The notes: generated by a model not told the origin, from the sequence alone. A DNA stretch of 64,000 nucleotides from Muribaculaceae bacterium (GCA_022509085.1 JAFLTW010000009.1:20947-84946), one strand, 5' to 3'. Counted from the stretch's first letter, positions 19,578 through 29,429 are shown. Made by a program: numbers and translations.

Positions 19578-20644
19578 TAAGTTGGTTTTATCAGATTAGT
19601 ATAATCGGGAAGGGGGGTGTCTATCGGAATCTTAGGCTTGTCGGAGTCCTCATTCCAATCTCTTAAAAAGTACCACCACCGACTTTTACCGTCTTCAGGC
19701 ATTTCAAGGCATGATTGAAGTGCCTTAATTTGGACCTCTGTAAGCCTGCCTGTATAGTCGTCGTGGTCGAGATACTCTGCTTTGTCAATTCTCAAACAAG
19801 CCTTTAATCCATAATAATCATTTACATGCAACAGAGGGATAGCATTATCATAATCGTAATATAGTAACACGTCAATGGAGTAGAAGTCATTGATATAGTT
19901 TCCCTTTTCTAACTGACGTTCTTTGGTATATTCAGTTTGTTTGAAATCATAATGTTCATTATTGGCAGTTTCAAGCCATGTTTTCATATATGCCTCCAAT
20001 TCAGGTGGAATGGGGAAACGTGGTTTCATTAAAGAAAGTGGTGAAACATGGTCGTGACAATAATACGAGGGGCCGTCAATAACAGTCTCGGACTCATCCG
20101 TAAAGTCGGAACCTATACCTTTTAAACCCATTTTTTGCCCTCTCATATAGATACGGTAACATTCTTCTATTGAAGGCATGTTATGATGTACAACAGCCAA
20201 ATGAACCTCTTCGCCGGTAACAACTTCAACTATATCTCCGGGTTTAAATCTACGCCTTTCTTCGGGGCGTCCAAAAAAGTTAAACTCAATACCGTCACCA
20301 AAAGATTGACAGGTGGTATAGTCGAGAATTTGGCCGTTCTTGTCAATAAGCCATTTCGCACCGTGTTCCCACATAAATCCACCGACAGGCATTTGGATAA
20401 TCCAACTGCAATATACGGTATCATCTTTGTGAGAATTGATAAATTCAACCGCGTCATCAAATGAAGCGAAAACTCTCTCCTCCATACAATCAAGGTCAAA
20501 TTTAGGATAAGGAATCTTCATTGGTTTATCCAGCTTTGCCTGACATAGACGATAAAGCCAATTGCCCTCTAAGGATGGTTCCCTATAGGCATACCGCTTA
20601 AAATCTTCTATCGTTAGATCTATAAGTAAGTCTTTATTTCTCAT
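19577..20644 (-). CDS. Hypothetical protein (355 aa)
   Basis: Long ORF overlapping both neighbours. Confidence 0.7.
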   Translation of the reverse strand: MRNKDLLIDLTIEDFKRYAYREPSLEGNWLYRLCQAKLDKPMKIPYPKFDLDCMEERVFASFDDAVEFINSHKDDTVYCSWIIQMPVGGFMWEHGAKWLIDKNGQILDYTTCQSFGDGIEFNFFGRPEERRRFKPGDIVEVVTGEEVHLAVVHHNMPSIEECYRIYMRGQKMGLKGIGSDFTDESETVIDGPSYYCHDHVSPLSLMKPRFPIPPELEAYMKTWLETANNEHYDFKQTEYTKERQLEKGNYINDFYSIDVLLYYDYDNAIPLLHVNDYYGLKACLRIDKAEYLDHDDYTGRLTEVQIKALQSCLEMPEDGKSRWWYFLRDWNEDSDKPKIPIDTPLPDYTNLIKPT

Positions 20645-21509
20645 TTATTATATTGGCTGGAGCACAACAAGGGTTATTAAAATCAATTATTTTACAATTG
20701 CTTCCCGAGTGGAGTTTTATGAGAAAATTTTCATCATCAGTTTCGTAATAATCATAATCTATTTCGGTTATACCGAAATCGTTCATAATACCGATTCTGT
20801 CTCCTTTGGTAAGCATGAAGAATGTTATTGGTGCTTCATCAGCCAATAATTCATCTTCATATATTTCATCTACAATACAATCCAGATATTGCTCTAATAC
20901 AGGAATTCTATTCTGTTTTCTGTTAGCCGCATTTGACTGCTGAAGTTCAAATACTGTATGATATGCTCCCCATTTTTTTGTGGTGGCATCTTGAACAAAA
21001 TAATATCTGTAGTCCCATCTTTCAACTATAATTTTTGAATATTTGAAATCGAGAACTATTTCCGGTTTATCAGATAGAGAAACCATACCCCAATGAGTTC
21101 CGTTAAAAACGGGGATAAAATAAGGAAGTTGGGTTGAATAAGCATCGAACTGACGGAAAATATCATGATAGATGGCAGATAACATCTGTCTTCCATCCGG
21201 AGTATAAAGTCCATATGCACCTTCGGTGCCTTTAAGTTGTGGCCTCCAGTCATACTTGGTTTCGTAATTCCGTAGGCATACTAAATTTTTTCGAGCTTCA
21301 AATGAGTTTTGGCTTTTTAGTTCACTTTTTTGTGTTGATAGCCGGATATATTCTTTCGCTTCCTCAATAGTTGGAAACCGGCATTTATTCTCTGTAGAAT
21401 AACAGACTCTCCAATAATCCAAAAAGTCATAATAATGATGTTGCCCCGGAGCTGTAGTAATAGGGTCAACTATTCTGTTCCGAAATTCTATTCGTGGTAC
21501 ACGGGCCAT
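20634..21509 (-). CDS. WG-repeat-like hypothetical protein
   Basis: GAYGLYTPDGRQMLSAIYHDIF, HWGMVSLSDKPEIVLDFKYSKI, KKWGAYH resemble WG/KWG repeats. Confidence 0.6.
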   Translation of the reverse strand: MARVPRIEFRNRIVDPITTAPGQHHYYDFLDYWRVCYSTENKCRFPTIEEAKEYIRLSTQKSELKSQNSFEARKNLVCLRNYETKYDWRPQLKGTEGAYGLYTPDGRQMLSAIYHDIFRQFDAYSTQLPYFIPVFNGTHWGMVSLSDKPEIVLDFKYSKIIVERWDYRYYFVQDATTKKWGAYHTVFELQQSNAANRKQNRIPVLEQYLDCIVDEIYEDELLADEAPITFFMLTKGDRIGIMNDFGITEIDYDYYETDDENFLIKLHSGSNCKIIDFNNPCCAPANIINEK

Positions 21510-21577
21510 TTCTATTTTCTATAGGTCTTATTGAAATATATTTAGCGTAAGTAACAACGGGATTCTTCTTCCGACTT

Positions 21578-22477
21578 CTACTCATAGCGTTTGCTCATTG
21601 ATTTTAATATTTCCGAAATTTGGATTCGGAAATTCAAGGGTGAAATAACTTCAAGCTGCTCTCTATGTGAAAGAATTTCTTGGATAAAATCAAATGTCGG
21701 TATCACTCGCAGTGAGAAGTCAGTATATTCGTTATTAGAATAAATCTCTTTCTGCGAATGATGCAAAGGCAGAGAACGAAGATACCCCGGCAATTCAGCA
21801 TACGTGCGGATAATAATATCTTCGGGTTTCTCGCCGGTACTTGTTGCAATACCGAAAGTATGCTTGAAGAAGTCAGTCGGTTTGAAATCTTTTGGATATT
21901 CAAAAGATTGCTCGGTCAATTCTATATTTTTAACTCTGTCAAGTGCAAATATATATTTCTCTCCTGATGGAATTTGTGCGACAAAATACCATCTGCGCTT
22001 GAAAAGTTTGAGGCAAAGCGGAGCGACATTGCTTTGAAAAGTTCTGCCGATAAAGTTCTTATAGTCGAGTTTGATAATAAGGTTTTCACGTAGGGTTTTA
22101 AGTATGATATCTAACCATTCAATTCCTGCCGGCACTTCTTCAAGAAGTATTTTGTCGGCAATGGATTTATTCTCGTATATCATCTCGCTGACCGAAAGGC
22201 TGTCAATCGTCCATTTGACGAGACTACTGGAATCTATTGAATCGGGATTTTCAATATAATATACATTGTTTCCGCGACCTCGACGACAAACAATGTCAAT
22301 GCCGAAGTTTAATGCAATGGCTTGACAGTGATTATAAAAAGTGCGTTTGGTAAGTGCACTGCCGGTGTCGTTGAATGAAGCAGTGTCCCACCTTTCGGCA
22401 ATTTCGTTGAATGTGAGTTCTCCGAAACGATTCAAAAGCTCAATCAGCCAAATATATCTTTTGAAAAGAATATCCAT
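21578..22477 (-). CDS. WYL-domain transcriptional regulator
   Basis: KRRWYFVAQIPSGEKYIFALDRVKNIELTEQSFEYPKDF; N-terminal HTH-like region. Confidence 0.88.
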   Translation of the reverse strand: MDILFKRYIWLIELLNRFGELTFNEIAERWDTASFNDTGSALTKRTFYNHCQAIALNFGIDIVCRRGRGNNVYYIENPDSIDSSSLVKWTIDSLSVSEMIYENKSIADKILLEEVPAGIEWLDIILKTLRENLIIKLDYKNFIGRTFQSNVAPLCLKLFKRRWYFVAQIPSGEKYIFALDRVKNIELTEQSFEYPKDFKPTDFFKHTFGIATSTGEKPEDIIIRTYAELPGYLRSLPLHHSQKEIYSNNEYTDFSLRVIPTFDFIQEILSHREQLEVISPLNFRIQISEILKSMSKRYE

Positions 22478-23577
22478 CAGACTTTGATTTCGGCGAAAAG
22501 CTCCTTTAAAGCTTCACCAAGTTCTTCTCTAAATTTTGACTCATTATCAAGCCATAGATAAGCATTGTGGTTGAATTCGTAGAAATTAATGGTGCCACCG
22601 TTTATTTCTAAATATTTCCACGCTATATAAGGACTTCCCTGTGCACTGTATGGATGCCAATGGTTATTGAGAATTATACCTTTATCTTCACTAACTGTCT
22701 TGTAAAGTCTCACATAGATATTATGATCAAGACAGAAATCTAACTTTAGACTTTCATATTCTACGGTAAATATCTTCTCTTTTTTTTCGGAGTAAACATT
22801 GGGAGCGTCAGTTTGTTCCAACATTTCCTTTATATATTCAGCAAACCAATCCATGAAATGTTCGCGAATTTTTTCTCTAATGGTATCAGCTTGTTTGCCA
22901 ACAGCCAAGGCGAAACGGAGGTTCTGAAAAGATTGAGTAATGAGTTTTTCCAATTCAAAGTCAGAGATAAGAGAATCTAAGTTGTTCATATAATGTGTTA
23001 TTGCAAATGAAATATCCGGATTACATTCTTTCGATGCCTTGCAGTCCGCTAACCATTGCTGTATTTCTGAATAAGAAATGCACGTATAACATGCTTTTGG
23101 TATATTACCGCAACTGTTCTTGCTTGGCTCATGGCCATCAAGAGTTAGATAAAATATAGTGGCCTTGCGGTCGGTTGAGTTCCAGTATCTCTCTAATTGA
23201 TAATCCTGATCATTGGCATAGATTTTATTCTCAATGACAATTATATTGTCATTTTTATCTTGAACAAAAATATCAATTCTGCCTCCAAGATGCTTCCCGT
23301 TTTCCTCCCGTTCTATTCCACAATCTTTTTCAACAATCACTTCTGTAGAAGCCGAATCGAAATTGTGGATGTTGAACCTTTCTAAGAAAAGATCAAGAAA
23401 CTTAGTGCCTATTCCATGATTGCATTTTGGATTCAATAACCCTGCAATGAAAGCGGAATGAGTCATCTCTCTTGAAGACTGACCGAGCATTTCAAAGATG
23501 TTGAAAGAGAGTTTTGACTCTTTCAATATCTTTGCACCTTCCTCAAAGAATCGGATTAAATTGATTTCTTCGTCCAT
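22477..23577 (-). CDS. PD-(D/E)XK nuclease family protein
   Basis: GGRIDIFVQDKNDNIIVIENKIYANDQDYQLERYWN; overlaps the WYL gene start. Confidence 0.87.
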   Translation of the reverse strand: MDEEINLIRFFEEGAKILKESKLSFNIFEMLGQSSREMTHSAFIAGLLNPKCNHGIGTKFLDLFLERFNIHNFDSASTEVIVEKDCGIEREENGKHLGGRIDIFVQDKNDNIIVIENKIYANDQDYQLERYWNSTDRKATIFYLTLDGHEPSKNSCGNIPKACYTCISYSEIQQWLADCKASKECNPDISFAITHYMNNLDSLISDFELEKLITQSFQNLRFALAVGKQADTIREKIREHFMDWFAEYIKEMLEQTDAPNVYSEKKEKIFTVEYESLKLDFCLDHNIYVRLYKTVSEDKGIILNNHWHPYSAQGSPYIAWKYLEINGGTINFYEFNHNAYLWLDNESKFREELGEALKELFAEIKV

Positions 23578-23845
23578 TTTCCGTTAGCTTGAACCTGAAA
23601 AGATTTATTCCCATCCCATGCAATGTCTTTTGCCGCAAGAGCATTCTTCTCATTATAGACGTCTTGGAGCCATGGGTGTTGGTGTTCATTGCTATCACCG
23701 TACCATCTGCACGAAGAATTAGAACATTCTTTTCATCCGGACTCAAAACTGCCTTGACTGCCTTTGGTGACGAACTATAAACGGTTCTGAAAGAGGATGT
23801 GAATTCGTGGCGGTTAACCTTCCCATCTTTAACAGCGTAATACAT
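23543..23845 (-). CDS. Hypothetical protein, possible C-terminal frameshift
   Basis: AVLSPDEKNVLILRADGTVIAMNTNTHG; alternative frame gives VYNEKNALAAKDIAWDGNKSFQVQANGKWTKKSI*. Confidence 0.5.
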   Translation of the reverse strand: MYYAVKDGKVNRHEFTSSFRTVYSSSPKAVKAVLSPDEKNVLILRADGTVIAMNTNTHGSKTSIMRRMLLRQKTLHGMGINLFRFKLTENGRRNQFNPIL

Positions 23846-23947
23846 TATTTTTCGTTTTTAATGGGTTTAACATCAGACTTGATGCAAAGTTAGTGATTTA
23901 ATCGGCAAAATCATTACCGATTAAAAATAAAAATTATATTTTGGATT

Positions 23948-24280
23948 TTACCAGGAATAGGAATATTCCGTTGGAGTGTAATCAGATGGTGGCGTAGGAA
24001 CTTGACTCAATACGATTATAGCCAAAATAAAGCCAATGATTATAGGGAGAATAGAAAGAAGGCAGAATATATCATTTGGATGCTTCTTGAAAAGAAGATA
24101 TGCAATTATTGAAATTGCAAACAGACCGAATGAGGTAAAAGCGAGAATATTTCTATCCACAACACCCATACAAAGCATAGTCGCGAAAATAATAAGTCCG
24201 GCTATTTTTACGAACCAGATTAATGACTTTGCAAGTATCTTAGGGTTTATTTTTGGGTATCTCGCCTCTGTTATAAACAT
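23948..24280 (-). CDS. Small membrane protein, unknown function
   Basis: 110-aa ORF with several hydrophobic helices. Confidence 0.6.
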   Translation of the reverse strand: MFITEARYPKINPKILAKSLIWFVKIAGLIIFATMLCMGVVDRNILAFTSFGLFAISIIAYLLFKKHPNDIFCLLSILPIIIGFILAIIVLSQVPTPPSDYTPTEYSYSW

Positions 24281-24352
24281 ATTGCAAATTTAATCAATTT
24301 TCATATAACTCCACTCATAGGCAAGGAGAAAGAATCCCGATATGGGAATTTT

Positions 24353-24874
24353 TCATAGCCGATGTATAAGCGTCTCGAAAGCGTCGGAGCCGTAGGTGAG
24401 GTGTTCGAACAAGTCTTCTTCAGACTCTTCGAGTTTTTCACCGCTCTTGTCTTTCTTGCATCCGTTGCGTCCTCGGCTGACCCCTGCGGTCTGAATGGCG
24501 AAGATTAGGTCTTCGTTGTTGGAGCGGTTGAAGAAGTGCATCAGACGCTGCTTGCCTGAAAAACCCTGGTTGATGAGAAGGTATTTCTTATGGTGTGGCA
24601 TCGGATTCCCGAGATACACCGACTCTACAGCCCAACCATGTTTTTCAAATTCATGGATAACGACCCAACGGAAGTCCTGGTCGTTGACGGCATAGGTCGA
24701 GCCGAGGGCGATGGCATCGTAATAATAGACTACAGTCTTATGACGATGCTCCGCATAGTAACGGCAGAAGACATCGACAAGGGCCGGTATCTTCCTCTCA
24801 AACTTGATGTAGAAGGATTTCACAACATTGAGACGCCTGTCACGCGGTTGACCGACAACAATCCAGTTTTGCCA
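24353..24874 (-). pseudogene. C-terminal remnant of a prophage terminase large subunit
   Basis: WQNWIVVGQPRDRRLNVVKSF...YYYDAIALGSTYAVND...SRGRNGCKKDKSGEKLEESEEDLFEHLTYGSDAFETL matches terminase nuclease-domain C-termini. Confidence 0.75.
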
Positions 24875-24883
24875 TGAAAGTAT

Positions 24884-24910
24884 ACCGCTAAATAAGCAGG
24901 GTAAAAGATA
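24884..24910 (+). repeat. 5' cassette motif, copy 1 (Abi_2 cassette)
   Basis: ACCGCTAAATAAG-CAGGG-TAAAAGATA; same motif and spacing upstream of DUF3800 and AlbA_2 genes. Confidence 0.6.
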
Positions 24911-24993
24911 GGAATTAAAAGTGATTTTATTTTTAAATATAATTACAAAGCCGATTTGTTTTCGTAATTTTGTAAAAATAAATATTTGCAACT

Positions 24994-25875
24994 ATGGGTA
25001 GAAAAGCCATAACATTAGACGAACAAATACAACTGCTTGAAAGCAGAGGGATGAAAATAAATGATGTCAGTAAGGCTAAAGAAGTCCTCCTGGATGTAGG
25101 ATACTATCGATTGGGATTCTATTGGTTTCCATTTGAGAGGGAAAGTGATCGAAATCGTGAACGTTGTCATGAATTTTTGCCCGGCACGACTTTTGACGAT
25201 GCTGTAAAGCTGTATTACTTTGATAATTCACTTAGAAGCATCCTACAAAAGTATATCACAAGGATAGAGGTTAATTTCAGAACAAGTCTTGTATATTTTA
25301 TCTCCAATAAATATGATGAGCAACCGACATGGTTTGTTTCGCCTCGGGTAGTGGAACGTGATTATATTACAAGTTTTGACCGCGAAGTTTATACTGACAA
25401 ATTCAAACGTAATAAGTTTATTGCATCCCATCATAGGAAACATATAAATGATAGGTACGCTCCAGCGTGGAAAACCCTTGAATTTATGACATTGGGGAGT
25501 AACATTGCATTGTATAAGTCATTGTTGAATTTGGATGATAAGAAGTTAATTGCCAATAATTATGGCATTACCTATACCAACATATTTGAGAATTATTTGG
25601 ATGTTGTAAGATGTGTGAGAAATACTTGTGCTCACGGAGGATTACTTTATGATATAAATCTACATCCTCTTATTAGACGTGGACCGGCTAATGTAGTTGG
25701 AGATGAACGTAAAAAACTTTGTGGGGCGTTAAAAGTGATAGAATACCTGTTATCAAGAGTTTCAATCAATAGGGCTAAAGATTATCGAAAGGAAATTGAA
25801 GATTTGATTTTAAAGTATGGTGTCTCTCCTGCAATCAAAACTGTGCTTAGAGAAACAAGTGGATTTAACGTGTAA
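24994..25875 (+). CDS. Abi family (Abi_2, AbiD/AbiF-like) HEPN protein
   Basis: DEQIQLLESRGMKI...LLDVGYYRLGFYWFPFE Abi_2 signature; Rx4H motif RNTCAH encoded at 25618-25635. Confidence 0.92.
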   Translation: MGRKAITLDEQIQLLESRGMKINDVSKAKEVLLDVGYYRLGFYWFPFERESDRNRERCHEFLPGTTFDDAVKLYYFDNSLRSILQKYITRIEVNFRTSLVYFISNKYDEQPTWFVSPRVVERDYITSFDREVYTDKFKRNKFIASHHRKHINDRYAPAWKTLEFMTLGSNIALYKSLLNLDDKKLIANNYGITYTNIFENYLDVVRCVRNTCAHGGLLYDINLHPLIRRGPANVVGDERKKLCGALKVIEYLLSRVSINRAKDYRKEIEDLILKYGVSPAIKTVLRETSGFNV

Positions 25876-25919
25876 AGAGACATCTTAAATCAACATAAAT
25901 CAACTTTTTTATCGAAAAT

Positions 25920-25950
25920 TTTGTTGAATAAGAAAAAAGAAGTACCTTTG
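25920..25950 (+). promoter_or_regulatory. Bacteroidota -33/-7 promoter for the predicted ncRNA
   Basis: TTTG (25920-25923) - 19 nt - TACCTTTG (25943-25950). Confidence 0.7.
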
Positions 25951-25956
25951 CAACAT

Positions 25957-26046
25957 AATAGTGCTCGTATAGGCTAAGTCTCTATACCAACACTTAAAAA
26001 GGGAAAAAGAGGTCGTGAGCTATGTCTTCACGACCTCGCCTTTTAT
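25957..26046 (+). ncRNA. Predicted twin-hairpin ncRNA downstream of the Abi_2 gene
   Basis: Hairpin 1: AGTG-ctc-GTATAG-[GCTAAGTCT]-CTATAC-caa-CACT (25960-25994). Hairpin 2: GAGGTCGTGA-[GCTATGTCT]-TCACGACCTC (26009-26037), then GCCTTTTAT. Confidence 0.7.
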
Positions 26047-26055
26047 ACTTGCACA

Positions 26056-26163
26056 TAAAAAGCCTTCGCCTTGGGGGAAAGCTCGGAGGAGAGGCGATTG
26101 AGGGGTCAATACCTGCGGAAATCGTGACCGTTTGAGCCCATCTGGTAATCATCGATTAACAGG
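26056..26163 (+). repeat. 3' cassette repeat, copy A
   Basis: AAAAAGCCTTC...GGAGGAGAGGCGATTGAGGGGTCAATACCTGCGGAA...TGGTAATCATCGATTAACAGGT; similar to 31361 and 33854 copies. Confidence 0.8.
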
Positions 26164-26314
26164 TCTCGACTGTAGACCTTGGGAATACTTCCGGAAATTT
26201 TTCGGGATTGTTTCGCAATGAAGCGTAGTGCAAATTTAGATAAATTATCTATTAACTTGCCAATTCCAAACTTTTAAATTTGCGGATATGTTATAAAATA
26301 AAAAATTTAATGCT

Positions 26315-27112
26315 ATGAATACGATAGAAGCGATATTACAGCGCAGGTCTGTGAGAAATTACAATGGAGAGCTTCTTTCTGACGAAATAATTGGGAAGCT
26401 CGAAGAAGCCATCAGGCATGCCTATTCTCCTTTTGGAGGAAAAGTGACAATTCGTATTGCCAGATTTGGCAACGGGGAAGAATACCGCCCCAGCACCTAT
26501 GGAGTAATAAAGGGCGCCACCGATTATTTTCTCCTTGGAATCGGGGAAGATGAGGTATCGGCATTGAGTGCCGGTTTCCGGTTTGAACAGGTAGTGCTGA
26601 AAGCATGGGAAATGGGGTTAGGCACCTGTTGGATAGCAGCCACATTCAAAGGCTCGCAGTTTGACCGTGGCCAGAAATGGCCGGAAGGGGAGCGCCTTAA
26701 AATCATTAGTCCGGTAGGAGTCCCGGCTGAAAAGAAAAGTTTTTTGGAGAAGATGATGCGGACCTTGGTCGGCAGTCATAATCGTAAACCGTTTGGCGAG
26801 CTGTTCTTCACGGATGATTTTAAGAAGCCTCTTCCTGAAGACAATACATTTGCGGAGTCACTGAAAATGTTGAGACTGGCTCCGTCTTCCACCAATTCAC
26901 AACCCTGGAGGTGTCTTGTAAAGGATGACCGCGTCTTATTTTATTATAAACCCAAAAGCCCGGTGTCCGTCCTCGATTGCGGTATAGGCATGTGTCATTT
27001 TAATGAGTCCGAAAAATTCAACGGTCATAAAGGCGAATTTTTCAAAGAAACAGATGTCCCTGAAGCACCTGATAACTGGAAATATTTATACAGTTACAAA
27101 CGGAATAACTAA
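26315..27112 (+). CDS. Nitroreductase family protein
   Basis: AILQRRSVRNYNGELLSDEII, LAPSSTNSQPWR; TAAATTTG promoter upstream. Confidence 0.9.
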   Translation: MNTIEAILQRRSVRNYNGELLSDEIIGKLEEAIRHAYSPFGGKVTIRIARFGNGEEYRPSTYGVIKGATDYFLLGIGEDEVSALSAGFRFEQVVLKAWEMGLGTCWIAATFKGSQFDRGQKWPEGERLKIISPVGVPAEKKSFLEKMMRTLVGSHNRKPFGELFFTDDFKKPLPEDNTFAESLKMLRLAPSSTNSQPWRCLVKDDRVLFYYKPKSPVSVLDCGIGMCHFNESEKFNGHKGEFFKETDVPEAPDNWKYLYSYKRNN

Positions 27113-27130
27113 TGGCGGTGTATAAAAATG

Positions 27131-27196
27131 AACGCATTTTAACGCACCTTAAGGGGCAGCGTTCAAAATGAGGAATTTTGACACAGCCCCATTATT
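27131..27196. repeat. Intergenic hairpin repeat, copy E1
   Basis: AACGCATTTTAACGCACCTTAAGGGGCAGCGTTCAAAATGAGGAATTTTGACACAGCCCC; related copy at 46239. Confidence 0.75.
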
Positions 27197-27222
27197 GAAT
27201 CGTTCATATAATTTGAATTATA

Positions 27223-29355
27223 TTATCTGCCGCCGGTAGTTGATTTATCTACGCTTGAATCGGAGTTAATAAGTTTCTGCACTCCTCGCTTTTGGTGTCC
27301 CCATTGGAGATTGTAGCTTATCTGGAGGTATGGCATACGCATGTCCATTCGTGTGTGCTGCTCGTTTTTATACCACTTGCTAAGCGATTTGCTCCCGCGG
27401 TCATATTTCCCGAATGGCATTATGCAACCGACGGCAAATTGCCATTTCTTCCAATTATAGGAGAGTTCGATAATATTGAAATCCTCGCCCCAGGAGATCT
27501 TTTCTCCCCAAAGGTCTCGTTGGGCATAACGATATTGGGCACTGAGAACGAAACCCCAATGCTGGAGCGCTACCATACCCTGTCCGCTCCACGCATTGTG
27601 TCGCAGATCATATCCGGTGCCCCGCATATGCTCCATCCTGTACTGTATATAGGCGCTGAGCATGAGCCCGTCTTTTATGATTTCCACTCTCGGAGCAAGA
27701 AAAAACGATAGGTTCTGCAGGCCTCCGGTACTGTTTTCGTACGTTGTTATAAGCTTGTCATTATCCCAGTATAAGAGCGGTGTAATTGCATTCGGCGAAG
27801 TGTAGGCGCGAATACCGAATGTGCCTGTCACCCTCGCAAGATTGAACCCATATATGAAAGTCAACATATAGGAACTCGAGGTCTTGAGATTTTGATTTCC
27901 AACTCTCCATTGGAGTCCGTCAATCTGTTGGGGAACGATGTTGGTTTCGGCCAGAGAGGGAGCCGACTGCCAGGAGGTGAAATTCAGTCGGAAATTATGA
28001 TTCTGACTCAATGAATATGTCAATGAAGCCTGCGGTCTCGGGCTCCAGGAATTGTTGCCTTGATTTGTTTCCTTAAAAAGAAAGTCGGTATACTGCACGC
28101 CCATTCCGGCAGTGGCCGTCCAATTGCCGAATCTATGGAAATATTCGGCGAAGAAATAAACCTTATCCTGTCGCTGATGGAAAATCATGTCGTCAAGATT
28201 TTCATATTGTGAGCGGTTGCGGTTGGCGGTGTACGATACTCCCGTACTAAATCTGCCGTTTCCCCATTTCTTGATATAATCCGCTTCAACCGAATATAGT
28301 TGGTTACGGTCTTTAATATTTGTATAAATGTCATTCATGGTTTCCCCGGGCAGATTTTCTTCGTATGGTGTCTCGATATATTCCGACCATGATCTTCCCG
28401 AATAATAGGAAGCCTTGAAATCCACAACGAGAGTCTGGTTTCTATTGAAATTCTGTTGCAGATAAAGAGACAGCGAAGGAGTGCTGCCTTCAGTGCCGGT
28501 GGCATCCTTAAGTCGAATCGTCTCGGGTCGGTCGCTTACCGAAAGCAGACCGTTATATTCCTGCGCACTGGGAAAAACGTGATGGAAGTTGAACTCGGCT
28601 ACAAAAATTGTCGTATCCGGCTTCACATAGTTATAGGATACATTGGCACCTCCGGTGGAATCATCTAAATGTCCTCCGGTCGGTTTCTCTGTTCTGGTGA
28701 TGGATTTCCCGTCAGGATAATTGAAAAGTTCATAATAATCCCTGTGAATCTTTACATTGTACATTGGATTATAGCGCAGCCCGATTTCCCACTGCGAGCG
28801 GCCGTTGTTGAGTTTTATATTGCCGTTATAGTTTCCGAAATTGGCGTTAAGCGAAGGCATGGCGCGAAGCATAAGGGAGCCACCCAAAGTCGGATTGGCC
28901 ACAATAACGTTCAATACGTAATTGGCACCGTTGTATATTAGGCTTGGATTTTCTATCCACTCAACTCGCTTGATCGTTTCAGGCAGAAGAGCCCTGACTT
29001 GGTCGATGGTTGCCTGCCGTCCGTTTATACGGACCTGCACAGATTGTCCGGCAGCTGTAACTGAACCTAAGGCATCATTGACAAACATCGATGGAATCAT
29101 CAGGTTATTGAGCAGTTGAATTCCGTTTTTGGAATTGTCGACCGCGCTTTTCGAAGGATAATAGACATCCATATCCGGTTTTCGGATCACCTTTGGTGCC
29201 TCGACAACGATTTCATCGAGCATATTGGTTCCGATGCTGTCGGATGCTTCTTCCTGTGCGTTGGCTGTAAAAGAAAACAATACCAATGTCAGCAGGGATA
29301 TTTTGTTTTTCCTTTTGGTCATCATCATTTTTGAAGTAAAGTTTAGATGGCGCAA
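27223..29355 (-). CDS. Outer-membrane beta-barrel (TonB-receptor-like) family protein
   Basis: Signal peptide, plug-like LDEIVVEAPKVIRKPDMDVYYPS, long beta-barrel. Confidence 0.88.
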   Translation of the reverse strand: MRHLNFTSKMMMTKRKNKISLLTLVLFSFTANAQEEASDSIGTNMLDEIVVEAPKVIRKPDMDVYYPSKSAVDNSKNGIQLLNNLMIPSMFVNDALGSVTAAGQSVQVRINGRQATIDQVRALLPETIKRVEWIENPSLIYNGANYVLNVIVANPTLGGSLMLRAMPSLNANFGNYNGNIKLNNGRSQWEIGLRYNPMYNVKIHRDYYELFNYPDGKSITRTEKPTGGHLDDSTGGANVSYNYVKPDTTIFVAEFNFHHVFPSAQEYNGLLSVSDRPETIRLKDATGTEGSTPSLSLYLQQNFNRNQTLVVDFKASYYSGRSWSEYIETPYEENLPGETMNDIYTNIKDRNQLYSVEADYIKKWGNGRFSTGVSYTANRNRSQYENLDDMIFHQRQDKVYFFAEYFHRFGNWTATAGMGVQYTDFLFKETNQGNNSWSPRPQASLTYSLSQNHNFRLNFTSWQSAPSLAETNIVPQQIDGLQWRVGNQNLKTSSSYMLTFIYGFNLARVTGTFGIRAYTSPNAITPLLYWDNDKLITTYENSTGGLQNLSFFLAPRVEIIKDGLMLSAYIQYRMEHMRGTGYDLRHNAWSGQGMVALQHWGFVLSAQYRYAQRDLWGEKISWGEDFNIIELSYNWKKWQFAVGCIMPFGKYDRGSKSLSKWYKNEQHTRMDMRMPYLQISYNLQWGHQKRGVQKLINSDSSVDKSTTGGR

Positions 29356-29429
29356 AGTTGGGGAAAAATAATCGCTTCCAATTGAACATTTGTTAATTGG
29401 GAGCGATATAATAAAAATAAAATGACAAT

